DNA of 48,942 bases from positions 1 through 48,942 of the forward strand of contig JAITGC010000073.1 of assembly GCA_031280915.1 (NCBI GenBank), given 5' to 3'. This document shows positions 27,512 to 37,800 of this stretch, one piece after another. Below the pieces are notes generated by a model. That model ran no database searches, was not told the DNA's origin, and was given only the letters and a program-made list of their open reading frames with translations. The position numbers were made by a program, and so were the translations under genes. This DNA comes from Desulfovibrio sp. (GTDB lineage: Bacteria; Desulfobacterota; Desulfovibrionia; Desulfovibrionales; Desulfovibrionaceae). Numbering within the stretch: the first letter of the stretch is position 1; each line of letters opens with the position of its first letter.

Positions 27512-28644
27512 TGTTTTACCTCACGCGAATCACTTTTCCCCTTGCCCAACAGAGCGGCGATGGCCGACTCATCAGCCCGGCAGACGCCGCATTCACAGAC
27601 GAGACCCGTGACAAGTTCGGCCGGAGTTACGTCGAAAGCCCAGTTACGGGCAAGTGTGGCTTCAGGGCAGATCAAAATTTCAGTGATTTCACCCTCGGCC
27701 GTTTCGCCGCTGATCAGACGTACCTCTTCCCCACCGCGCTCCTCAATGGGGATGTCGTCTCCGCTCGTCAGGGTCAGATCAAAGGTGGAAGCAGGCAATG
27801 CCGCGTAAAAGGGGACGTTGTTGGCCCGCGCGGCCAACGCTTTCAGATAGGTACCGATTTTGTTGGCCACATCGCCCCGGCGGGTCACTCTGTCCGCGCC
27901 CACAATGACCATGTCCACCAGCCCGCGCCGCATGAGATGCCCACCGGCGTTGTCGGCTATGAGTGTGTGAGGAACGCCGTTCACGGCCAGTTCCCAGGCG
28001 GTGAGCCGGGCGCCCTGATTGCGGGGGCGGGTTTCATCTACCCAGACATGCAGAGGGATGCCCGCCTCATGGGCCGCGTAAACGGGCGCAAGAGCCGATC
28101 CCCAGTCCACAAAGGCCAGCTTGCCCGCATTACAATGGGTGAGAATATTGACCGCTCTGTCAGACCTGGACAGAGCCTCTATAAGGGGCTTGCCCTGTAC
28201 GCCTATGAGGCGGCAGGCATCGGCCTCGCTCCGGGCAAGCTCGTCGGCCGAGCCGCGCAAAATAAAAAGCGCCTCCTGCTCGCCCGCAGCCGCTTCCATC
28301 GCCGCAAGCTGTTTGTCAACTGCCCAGGCGAGATTGCCCGCTGTAGGACGCGCGGTCTTGATGCCGTGCGCCGCCCGGCGCACGGCCGCGCTGAAATCGG
28401 TCATACTGGAAAAGGCCGTGCCGCCGGCCTCGTTGAAAATCTCGAGGGCCGCGAGCCACACGCCATAGGCGGCCACATTGCCGATAAGCCCGGCTCCGCG
28501 CACAACCATGTCTGTTATGGCGGCGCGGACGTCATCCGCCGTGCGCAGGACAAGCCAGCGCACGGCATAAGGCAGCAGGCGCTGGTCAAGTACCTCCAGT
28601 GAAGCGCCATCCGCCCCCATGCGCACAGTACCGGGCCAGGACAC
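27508..28644 (-). CDS. mtnA: S-methyl-5-thioribose-1-phosphate isomerase
   Basis: 378 residues from a GTG start at 28644, with GAGGT five bases upstream inside the paaK-like gene. It converts methylthioribose-1-phosphate to the ribulose form. Catalytic cysteine in THCNAG and catalytic aspartate in VIVGADRV, followed by GDVANKIGTY. The substrate loop reads VVRGAGLIGNVAAYG where most MtnA proteins have VRGAPAIGV, and THCNAG is followed by KLAFVDWGSALAP instead of the usual glycine-tyrosine-glycine. These changes may mark a subgroup with a different or broader substrate, for example 5-deoxyribose-1-phosphate. Confidence 0.88.
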   Translation of the reverse strand: MSWPGTVRMGADGASLEVLDQRLLPYAVRWLVLRTADDVRAAITDMVVRGAGLIGNVAAYGVWLAALEIFNEAGGTAFSSMTDFSAAVRRAAHGIKTARPTAGNLAWAVDKQLAAMEAAAGEQEALFILRGSADELARSEADACRLIGVQGKPLIEALSRSDRAVNILTHCNAGKLAFVDWGSALAPVYAAHEAGIPLHVWVDETRPRNQGARLTAWELAVNGVPHTLIADNAGGHLMRRGLVDMVIVGADRVTRRGDVANKIGTYLKALAARANNVPFYAALPASTFDLTLTSGDDIPIEERGGEEVRLISGETAEGEITEILICPEATLARNWAFDVTPAELVTGLVCECGVCRADESAIAALLGKGKSDSREVKQ

Positions 28645-28646
28645 AG

Positions 28647-29939
28647 CTACCTCTTGTCCACAATGCGTTTGGACTTGCCGAAAGTTCGCGGCAATTCGGC
28701 ATAGTCAGCCAGGCGGACATCCATACGTACCAGCAGGGTCTTACGCAAGCGCCGTTCCAGGGCGCTGACGAGGGTCGCCTCATCCGTGCCGCAACCGCCC
28801 TGAGCGCGCTCCACCGTGAGGCAAAGACTGTCCAGGGCACGCTCGTCCCGGGTGAGTTCCATCAGGTATTCCCCTCCCAATTCCGGGAAAGCGCCTATGA
28901 TTTCCATAATCTGCCCCGGGTAAATATTCACCCCGCGGTAGACGATCATGTCGTCCGAACGGCCGAGTATTTTGTCGTGGCGGGGCATATTGAGCCCACA
29001 GGGACAGCGCCCCGGCAAAAGACGCGTCAAATCATGGGTGCGGTAGCGCAATAGAGGCACGGCTTCCTTACGCAGACTGGTGATCACCATTTCCCCCACT
29101 TCTCCCTCGGGCACCGGCTCAAGGGTGTGGGGATCAAGCACTTCGACAATGAAGAGATCCGCCCAATAGTGCAGGCCCTGATGAGCCTCACAATCCATGG
29201 CTGTGCCGGGGCCGTACATTTCCGTCATGCCGCCGATATCAAAACTGGCCTCAAGGCCGAGCTTGGTTTCAATGGCCAGACGCATCTTTTCGCTACGTGC
29301 CTCGGCCCCACAGATGACTTTTTTGAGACGCAACCCGCCGCGCAGGCCGGCACGCTCCACTTCCTCAGCCAGCAGCAGGGCCATGGAAGCAGTGGCTCCA
29401 AAGCAGGTGGCGCCCATATCCCGCAAAAGCTGAAGATGCATTTCCAGATTACCGGGGCCAACGGGTATGGTCAGCATGCCCAAGAGCTCGCTGCCCAATT
29501 GAAAACCGACTCCAGCCGTCCACAGGCCATAGCCTACAGCTACCTGCAAGCGGTCTTCCTCCGTGAGGGCGGCCAGTTCAAAACAGCGGGCCATCTGGAG
29601 GGAAAAGGTTTCCACATCACGCCGCGTATAGGCCAGAATTTTGCGCTTGCCCGTGGTGCCGCTGGAAGCGTGGATACGCACTATGTCTTTTTCCGGCACG
29701 CAAAGCAGAGGAAGGGGATAGCCCTCGCGCAAATCTTCCGCATCCGCGACAGGCAGGCGGCGCAGATCATCCAGGCTTGAAATGTCCTGCGGCCGGGGAG
29801 CGCCGCAAACCTCAAGCTTGGCGCGATACTGAGGACTCTCCGCCGCCCGGCCCAGGGTAAAACGCAAGCCTTTGATTCGCGCCGCGTCTATCTGCTCATC
29901 CGTCAAAGCCGGTATGAAGCGCCGGGCAGTGCCCGTCAT
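28647..29939 (-). CDS. Phenylacetate-CoA-ligase-like (PaaK family) adenylate-forming enzyme, copy 1
   Basis: 430 residues from the ATG at 29939, preceded by GGAG. PaaK family features: the AMP/phosphate loop ASSGTTGKRKILAYT, the GMTEMYGPG adenine-binding segment, RYRTHDL, a small cysteine pair CPCG, and GRSDDMIVYRGVNIYP. It should activate a carboxylic acid as acyl-AMP and then acyl-CoA; the substrate is not evident. The stop is two bases before the mtnA start, so it is co-transcribed with mtnA and mtnP, an unexpected partner for methionine salvage. Sequence differs clearly from copy 2 at 42602-43897. Confidence 0.85.
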   Translation of the reverse strand: MTGTARRFIPALTDEQIDAARIKGLRFTLGRAAESPQYRAKLEVCGAPRPQDISSLDDLRRLPVADAEDLREGYPLPLLCVPEKDIVRIHASSGTTGKRKILAYTRRDVETFSLQMARCFELAALTEEDRLQVAVGYGLWTAGVGFQLGSELLGMLTIPVGPGNLEMHLQLLRDMGATCFGATASMALLLAEEVERAGLRGGLRLKKVICGAEARSEKMRLAIETKLGLEASFDIGGMTEMYGPGTAMDCEAHQGLHYWADLFIVEVLDPHTLEPVPEGEVGEMVITSLRKEAVPLLRYRTHDLTRLLPGRCPCGLNMPRHDKILGRSDDMIVYRGVNIYPGQIMEIIGAFPELGGEYLMELTRDERALDSLCLTVERAQGGCGTDEATLVSALERRLRKTLLVRMDVRLADYAELPRTFGKSKRIVDKR

Positions 29940-29955
29940 ATGCCGCTCCTTGCAA

Positions 29956-29978
29956 AAGGGCGGCATCACGCCGCCCTT
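29956..29978 (-). terminator. Hairpin between rpsA and the PaaK-like gene
   Basis: Perfect nine-bp arms AAGGGCGGC and GCCGCCCTT around five bases, followed on the minus strand by TTTT. Short U-tract, so probably a partial terminator after rpsA. Confidence 0.5.
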
Positions 29979-30007
29979 GAATATTCATAAAAGGCCGAAA
30001 AACGCGT

Positions 30008-31711
30008 CTAGCCGCTCTCGCCCTCTTCCAACTTCTGTTTGAGCAGGTCGCCCAGACTCTGTCCGGCTTCCTGGTCCGGGGTGTAAGCAGGCTTGCGGCG
30101 TTCCTCCTCATCCTTGATTTGCTTGATGGAAAGACCAAGTCTCCGCTCCTCGGCGCTGACGTAAATAACCTTGGCCTGGATTTCCTGCCCTTCCTTGTAA
30201 GTTTCCAGGGGAGTCTTGCCCTTTTTGCCGGAAAGCTCGGACACGTGCACAAGGCCCTCAATGCCCTCCTCCACTTCCACAAAGAGACCGAAATCCGTCA
30301 CATTGGTGATTGCGCCCTTGAGCGAACGGCCCACAGGATAAACGGCCGGCACACGACTCCAGGGATCCGGCACAAGCTGCTTGACGCCCAAGGTGAATTT
30401 TTCGCTTTCCTGGTCAACAGTGAGCACTTTGGCCTGTACCGTGTCGCCCACCTTGTAAACTTCATTGGGGTGACGGATTTTTTTTGTCCAGGAAATATCG
30501 GAGACGTGTATAAGCCCGTCAATGCCGTCTTCTATGCCGACAAACATCCCGAATTCAGTGATGTTTTTAATGACTCCTTCAAGAACCGTGCCTTCAGGAT
30601 ACCTTTCAGCAACCATCTCCCAGGGATTGGGACGCACCTGCTTCATGCCCAGGCTGATGCGCTTCTTGTCGGCGTCCACGCCCAGGATGACGACTTCAAC
30701 CTCGTCTCCGGGATGGACCATCTGGGAAGGATGGCGAAGTTTGCGCGTCCAGGACATTTCGGAAATATGCACCAATCCTTCGACGCCCGGCTCAAGCTCC
30801 ACAAAAACGCCGTAGTCCACCAAGTTGGTGACTTTGCCGGTGTAGCGGGTTCCCTCGGCAAAACGGCCGGAAATATCCTGCCAGGGATCAGGCACAAGTT
30901 GTTTGAGGCCCAAGGAAACCTTGTTGTTGTCCTTGTCGAAGGAGAGAATCTTGAGAGTGAGTTCCTGTCCCACGGAGATGAGTTCCTTGGGATGGCGGAT
31001 GCGTTTCCAACTTATGTCGGTGATGTGCAAAAGGCCGTCCAGTCCGCCAAGATCTACAAAAACGCCATATTCCGTTATATTTTTCGCCCTGCCGGTAACG
31101 GTCTGGCCTTCTTCGAGGGTGCGCAGCAAATCCTGGCGCTTGGAATCCCGCTCTTCCTCAAGCAAAACGCGGCGGGAAACAATGACGTTGCTCCGGCGGC
31201 GGTTGATTTTGAGCACACGGAATTCAAATTCCTGATTGACGAGGGCATCCATATCCGGCACGGGACGCAAATCCACATGGGAACCAGGCAAAAACGCCTC
31301 CACGCCGTTGATGTCTACTGTATAGCCGCCCTTGATGCGGCGCAGGATAAGTCCTTTGATGACGCTGTTGTTTTCCTGCACGTCTTCAAGCTGCTCAAAG
31401 ACCTGCATCCGCTTGGCCTTTTCAAAGGAAAGGATGATGGTGCCGTCCTGCTCATTTTTTCTCTGAACATACACATCCACCTTGTCGCCCACCTTGACGG
31501 CGATATCTCCCGAAGCGTCACGAAACTCCGCCGCCGAGATCTGCCCTTCGGACTTGAAGTTCACGTCAACAAGCACAGTATCGTCGTCAATGCGGACAAT
31601 CTCTCCCTTGACGATGGATCCTTCCTCCAGTTCGCCGAAATCGGGGTTGAGGTAGCTTTCCAAAGCGCTTTCAAAATTGATGTCATCGTGCGCGGTTTCC
31701 GTTTGTGCCAT
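30008..31711 (-). CDS. rpsA: 30S ribosomal protein S1
   Basis: 567 residues from the ATG at 31711 (MAQTETAHDDINFESALESY). Six S1 RNA-binding domains in tandem: two degenerate N-terminal ones that bind the ribosome, then four good copies with recurring G-x-V-x-x-I/L-x-x-F/Y-G-x-F-V-x and GLVHISEMSW / GLIHVSDISW elements. It recruits messenger RNA to the small subunit. The nearest upstream gene on the same strand is the giant adhesin, separated by a strong terminator. Confidence 0.95.
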   Translation of the reverse strand: MAQTETAHDDINFESALESYLNPDFGELEEGSIVKGEIVRIDDDTVLVDVNFKSEGQISAAEFRDASGDIAVKVGDKVDVYVQRKNEQDGTIILSFEKAKRMQVFEQLEDVQENNSVIKGLILRRIKGGYTVDINGVEAFLPGSHVDLRPVPDMDALVNQEFEFRVLKINRRRSNVIVSRRVLLEEERDSKRQDLLRTLEEGQTVTGRAKNITEYGVFVDLGGLDGLLHITDISWKRIRHPKELISVGQELTLKILSFDKDNNKVSLGLKQLVPDPWQDISGRFAEGTRYTGKVTNLVDYGVFVELEPGVEGLVHISEMSWTRKLRHPSQMVHPGDEVEVVILGVDADKKRISLGMKQVRPNPWEMVAERYPEGTVLEGVIKNITEFGMFVGIEDGIDGLIHVSDISWTKKIRHPNEVYKVGDTVQAKVLTVDQESEKFTLGVKQLVPDPWSRVPAVYPVGRSLKGAITNVTDFGLFVEVEEGIEGLVHVSELSGKKGKTPLETYKEGQEIQAKVIYVSAEERRLGLSIKQIKDEEERRKPAYTPDQEAGQSLGDLLKQKLEEGESG

Positions 31712-31757
31712 ATTTTCCAATGCCTCCAATACAAAAGTCCCCCTGAAAGGGCAAAAC

Positions 31758-31786
31758 AACATATCAAAAGGACAAGGAATGCACAA
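31758..31786 (-). promoter_or_regulatory. Weak candidate promoter of rpsA
   Basis: On the minus strand TTGTGC (31786-31781) and TATGTT (31763-31758) are 17 bases apart. The location directly after the adhesin terminator supports it; hexamer matches are modest. Confidence 0.35.
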
Positions 31787-31787
31787 G

Positions 31788-31836
31788 AAAAAAAACCGGC
31801 CCGCAGCTCCCCCCAATGAGGAGAGCGCGGGCCGGT
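31788..31836 (-). terminator. Intrinsic terminator of the giant adhesin gene
   Basis: On the minus strand ACCGGCCCGC (31836-31827) pairs with GCGGGCCGGT (31804-31795), with an extra inner pairing of CTCTCC and GGAGCT-type sequence, and is followed by eight T. Clear rho-independent terminator. Confidence 0.9.
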
Positions 31837-31870
31837 CGTCACACGCGCGTACCGGCTATATCATGCCGGG

Positions 31871-34800
31871 CTAGCCGGTGGTAATGGCGCTCTGCGCCTG
31901 TTGCACATCCTGATCTTCCTGGCTGACCTGAACGCTGGCGACAACCATAAGCGTGGCTCCGGCGCCATTGGTAAAGGTCTGAGTACCGTTGGCGTCAGCC
32001 GGGGGCTGCCCCGCCGTCCAGCCGGCATCCAGCTTGATGCCGCCATTTTCCAGGGTGATGCCGATGCTGCTGAGATCATTGGCTACCACCGGATCAACAC
32101 CCTTGACAACAATTTCCACATCCTTGGCCTGAGAGAGCAACATATCCATATCACCCTCAAAGTCCGAGGCCACCAGCATCACATCCAGACCGTCTCCGCC
32201 GTTCACGTCCACTTGGCCGCTACCGGCTGTGAAGACAAAGACGTCGTCGCCGGCGCCACCATAAATGTCATGCGTGGCGTCAGCCACCAAAACATCGCCA
32301 TTGGCCGTGCCCACTATGGAGTCGCCCACGACGCCCACGCTGTTGTGGGTAATGGTAATTTCAAAGGAAGCGGTGGAATCCACCATGCCGTGACCGTCAT
32401 TGACGCCCGCGGTAAAGCTCTCCTTGAGGCCGTCCTGGCCGGCGTCGGCCAAGGCATCCATATCCTTCACCTCATAAGTGTAGGTACCGTCCTGGTTGAC
32501 CGTGAGATCTCCATACTGGCCGTGGACGACAAAACCGTCCGCGTTGACCACCTGTCCGTTGACGGACAGGGTGAGTTCGTCATTGATGTCCGCGTCGGTA
32601 AAGACGATAATTCCGTTCACGCTCGCGCTGTGGCTGGTATCCGTATCCAGCGTCACATTGGCGGCGCTGACGGACGGCGCGTCGTTGGCGCCGGTGATGT
32701 CGACCGTCAGGCTGTTGTTGGCGGAGGCCCCGTGCTCGTCCGTCACCGTGATGGGGAAGCTCTCCTGGACAAGCTGGTCCTGGCTCAGGGAGTCCGCATG
32801 GTTGGCCACATATTCGTAAGCGCCGGTCTTGCTGTTGTAATACAGATCGCCGTACTTGCCCTCAATTTTGTGGTCAAAGCCGCCACGGCTGGCGTCATCC
32901 ACCGCGCCCGTCACGCTGTAGGTCAGCACGGCGCCGCTGTCCACATCGTGGCCGACAAATGCGCCGCGAACGGCACCGTCCTCCACAACGGCCGAAGTCG
33001 CCGCTGCCAGAGTCGGCGCGTCGTTGGCGCCGGCGATGTTGACTGTCAGGCTGTTGTTGGCGGAGGCTCCGTACTCGTCCTTCACCCTGACGGTGAAGCT
33101 CTCCTGGGCGAACTGGCCTTCGGCCAGGGAATCCGCCTTGTCGGCCACGTATTCGTAGGCGCCGGTCTTACTGTTGTAGAACAGATCGCCGTACTTGCCG
33201 TGCACGACCTTGTCATAGCCCGCATGGCTGCTGTCGTTCACCGACTTGCCGATGCTGTAAGTCAGCACGGCGCCGTCGTCCACGTCATGTCCGGCGAAAA
33301 CACCGCCAACAGTGGCGTTTTCCGTAACCGGCAAGGTCATGGCGCTTAAGGTCGGCGCATCGTTGGTTCCTGTCACGTCCACATGCAGGCCCTGGCTGTC
33401 GGAGCCGCCGTGCCCGTCATTCACGCGAACGGTGAAGTCTTCCTGGCCCTGCTGATCCTTGGCCAGGCCATGCCCCGCCTCGTACTGGTACGCGCCGGTC
33501 TTGCTGTTATAGTACAGGTCGCCATGCCTGCCGTGCACAACCTTGTCATAGCCCGCATGACTGTTGTCGTTCGCCGCTCCGTCCACGCTGTAGGTCAGCA
33601 CATCCTTGGCGTCCACATCCGTGGCATGGAACGTGCCGGTGACATAAGCCCCGCCCTCGGTGGTCGAACCGCTGGCGACGGGGTCAAGCACCGGGGCCTG
33701 GTTGGTGCCGGTGAGGTTGACGTCCAGGCCCTTGCTGTCGGAAGCGCCGTGTTCGTCCGTCACCTTGACGTCAAAGTGCTCCTTGACTCTTTCACCGCCG
33801 GACAGGGATTCCGCATTGTTGGCCACATATTCGTACGCGCCGGTCTTGCTGTTATAGTACAGGTCGCCGTAGTCTCCCGTAACCTTGTGGTCAAAGCCGT
33901 CGCGGCTGTCGTCTTCCACCGCGTCCTTCACGCTGAAGGTCAGCTCCGCGCCGTGGTCCACATCAACGGCGTGGAACCGACCGGAGACGCTCGCGCCTTC
34001 CAGCACGTTGGCGGCCGTGATGTTGAACAGCACCGGGGCGTCGTTGGTTCCCTCAATATCCGCCGTGATTGTGGACGAACTGGCCGCGCCGTACTGATCC
34101 TTGACGATGACGGTGAACTCGTCCTGGGCGTGCTCGCCTTCGGCCAGGCTCTGCGCCTTGTCGTTATGCATGGTGTAGGTATAGGTGCCGTCCGTATTCA
34201 GAGTCAGGGTGCCGTACTTGCCCTCCCAGGTATTGGGGCCTGTCTGGACAACACCGTTGCCGGCCTGAACCGTAAACGACGGCCCCTGCTCGCCCGGCGC
34301 GGCGTCCGGATCCACAGTGATCGAGGCGAGGTTGCCGCTGGCGACGTAGTTCCCGCTGTCTTCAGTCATCTCTATGACCACGGGCTGCATGATCGGCGCG
34401 TCGTTGGTGCCGGTGATATTGACCGTCACCGTGGCGGAATCCGTGCCGCCGCTGTGGCCATGCCCGTCGGAGGACTCAACCACGACCTCGGCCTTGACGC
34501 TGATCTGCTCCCCGCCCTTGAGGTGGGAGAGGTTGTCGTTGGGGATGAACTTGTACTCGCCGGTAGCCGGGTCAAGCACGAATTCGCCCACCTTGATGTG
34601 ATCGGGCTGGCCGTCGCCATCGGCGTCTATGTCCGCATAGGCGTCCAGATGCCACATGCCGTCCGCTCCGCGGGCGCCGTCCTTGAGGCTGAATTCGAAA
34701 TCGGTGTCGCTCTTGTCCACGTCTGTGGCCACGGCCTTGCCGCCCACGCTGACCTGACCTTCCACCATATTAAGGGATACACCGGCGCCGTACTGCTGAC

Positions 34801-37800
34801 CGGTGAGATCGTTCAAAGAGAGAACCGGGTTGTCGTTGGTGCCTTCCACCTTCACGTTGATGGGAATCTCCACCTTGCCGCCGTAGCCGTCGTCGGCGAT
34901 GACGACGAAGTGGTCTTCCAGAAATTCGCCGTCCTTGAGGCCCTGCACGGCGCCCATATTGTTGTTCAGGCGGTATTCGTAGGAGCCGTCCGACTTGATG
35001 AACAGGGTGCCGTATTCGCCCACCGCGTAAGCCTGGCCGCCGCGATCCGCATGGCCGTCGCCGTCCTTGTCCGGCGCGACGGAGAGCCTGACGGTGTCGC
35101 CGTCGGCGTCAACGAAGTCGCTCAGGTTGATCTGGCCGCCGCCGGTGATGTAGCCGTCATTGCCGAAGCCCGTGTCTTCCTTGAGGTCGATGGTGTCCGG
35201 CGCGGGGCCCTTGTACTCGGGCGCGGTGTTCAGGCCGTTGACGTCGATGTGGATGGTGGCGTTGTCGGACAGGCCGAAGTCGTCCGTCACCTTCACATCA
35301 AAGTCCTCGCCGTGGGCACCGTGGGGCACGTTCACGCCCGGACGCACCGTATAGGTGTATCCGCCGGTCTTGTCGTTGACGACGAGATCGCCGTATTTCC
35401 CGTGAATGGTGTGCGTGCCGTCGCCGTTGTCATCCACGGTCTGGCCCGGCCTGAGAGCGCCCGGAGCGTACTGCAGGATGGCGTCGTCGCCCTTGTCGAG
35501 GTCGTGGGCCTCCAGCTTGCCGCTGGTGCCGTAGCCGCCGTTCTGGGCCGCGTCTTCCGTGATGGAGTGCCACAGGTGGTCGTTCACGAATTCCGGTTTG
35601 TCTTCCGTGCCCACGACGTTCAGGGGCGGCAGTTGCACCTGCCCGCCGTTAAAGCTGCCCACGGTGGGCGGAGCCAGCGTGATGGTCTCGCCTTCGTTGA
35701 GTTCCTGGATGCGGTCGCTGCCGTTGTCCAGAATGAACCTGTACTCGCCGGTGACGGGGTCGATGACGTAGGAGCCGACGCGATTGCCGTTGGTGTCGTA
35801 GGCCGGAACAGACTGCACATGCTTGCCGTTGCCGTCGACAAAGAAGTAGCCCGTGTCGCCGGAAACCTTGCCGCCGACGGAAACAGAAGCGTCGCCCTTG
35901 CCGCCGTGGTCGTGGTTGTCTTCCCACACCGAGCTGTCGTTCTGGTTCGCGCTCAAGTTCGGCCCCTGGCCGCCGCCGGGTCCGCTGCCCTGCCCCCACT
36001 TGTCGTGGGAGTCGATCTTCACATCCACATCCTGCGGATTGGAGTAGGCTCCGTCCTTGTCGCGGGCGTAGATGGTGAAGTGGTCTTCCGCGGGGTAGGA
36101 AGCCGTGCCGTTTCCGTTGGGGGGAGCGTAGTTGCTGTCGTCGAACACGTTATACGTATAGGTGTATTCGCCGGTTTTGGCGTCAATGCTCACGGAACCG
36201 TGCTCAAGTTGCAGAGTCTGCGTGGGCTGGCCGGTCACGGGATCAATGAAGCAGAAGGTGATTTCCGAAGCGGCGGCGCTGGAGGTTCCCCCGCCCAGGT
36301 TGGCGCTGCCGTCGGGCCGGTAGACCACGTTGTCCGGGTCGCTGGCTTCGGCGCGGCCCGAAACGACATAGCTGTCCATCGCGTGGGGATCGTTGGGATT
36401 CTGGTTCAGGGCCAGATCCGGAGCCTTCTCGATGCTCGGCCTGTCGTTGGTGCCGTTGACATTGATGTTGATGCTGCCGCCGGTGGTGTAGCCGTGGCCC
36501 GGATTGCCGGGATCCTCGCGGCCGTCTTCCACCGCCACCGGTATGTTGACGTTGAGGGACTCGCCGGGCCGCAGCTTGTTGACCGTGTCGCTGTCCTGAT
36601 TGAGGTCGAACTGCCAGGAGCCGTCGGGCTTGAGGGTGATTTCGCCGATGTAGTCGCCGCCGGGTTTGCCGAAGGAGAGAGAGCCGTCGGGCAGCACATA
36701 CATGTGCTGCGCGTCATTGACGCCGTCGCCGTCCGTATCCACGTTCAGATTCATGTCCGGTGTGCCGTTCCTGTCGGCGTCCAGGCCGTAGGTGAAATCG
36801 CCCGCGCCCTGATCCGTCTTGTCCACAACCGAAGCGCCCAATTTGCCGCTGATGGAATCGCTGTGGTCGTCCTTGGAATAGGCGGGATTCGGGGCCAATT
36901 TGCCGTCAGGCCCCACAATAACCGGCCGACCGGAGTTCCAGCCGTCTTCCTTCATGCCGATGCCGACATTGCCGAAGCGGGGGGCGTCATCCTGCCCTTC
37001 CAGCCGCCAGGTCACGTCCGTTTCGCTGTACGCGCCGTCGGGGTCTGTCACGCGGATGGGCGTGTGCACTTCCAGATGTTCCCCTTCGGCCTTTTCCTGC
37101 AGAAGAGACCTGCCCAGATCGTTCAGGGTGATCTTGTAGGAGCCGTCGGGATTGATTTCCGCGTAGCCGACGATATTACCGTTGCCGTCATAGACGTCCA
37201 CGAAGTTTTTGCCGCCCGCGCCGGTCACCACCAGGTTATACGAACCATCGGCCAGTGCTTCGTCCGTGTTGCCGTGATGCCCGTGGTCCACATCCGAAAC
37301 GCTGACCCGACCGGCAAAGGAGCCGTCCAGGGCGTTGTCAGCCGCGTTCTTGTCCACGGTGATCACGTTGTCCACGATTTCCGGTCGGTCGTTGGTGCCC
37401 ACGATGGTGATTTTGACGTTGGCGTCCACACTGTCGCCATCCTGGTTCTCCACCCTGACGGGGAAGCCGTCCTGCGTTGTTTCCTGACGGTCAAGGCTGT
37501 TCACGGCCGGGTCGTCGTTGTTCAGGGTATATTCGTAGTGGTAGGAACCGTCGCCGTTGTCGGTGATGACGACCGTGCCGTGCTCCGTGTCAAAAACCCA
37601 GCCGGGCGTGCCGTTGCCGTCGGTGTCGGTCGTGTAGTGCGGATCGCTTGTGTCGCCCAGTTCGATCCAGTTGCCGTCGCTGTCCTGAACCTTGTAGTGA
37701 ATTTCGTCATTGCGGTCCGGATCCGTGGCGTGAATGTCGCCACTGGCGGTGGGCTTGCCGGCGTAATCAATATTGCCGCCAGGCTTGACACCGGCTTCGA

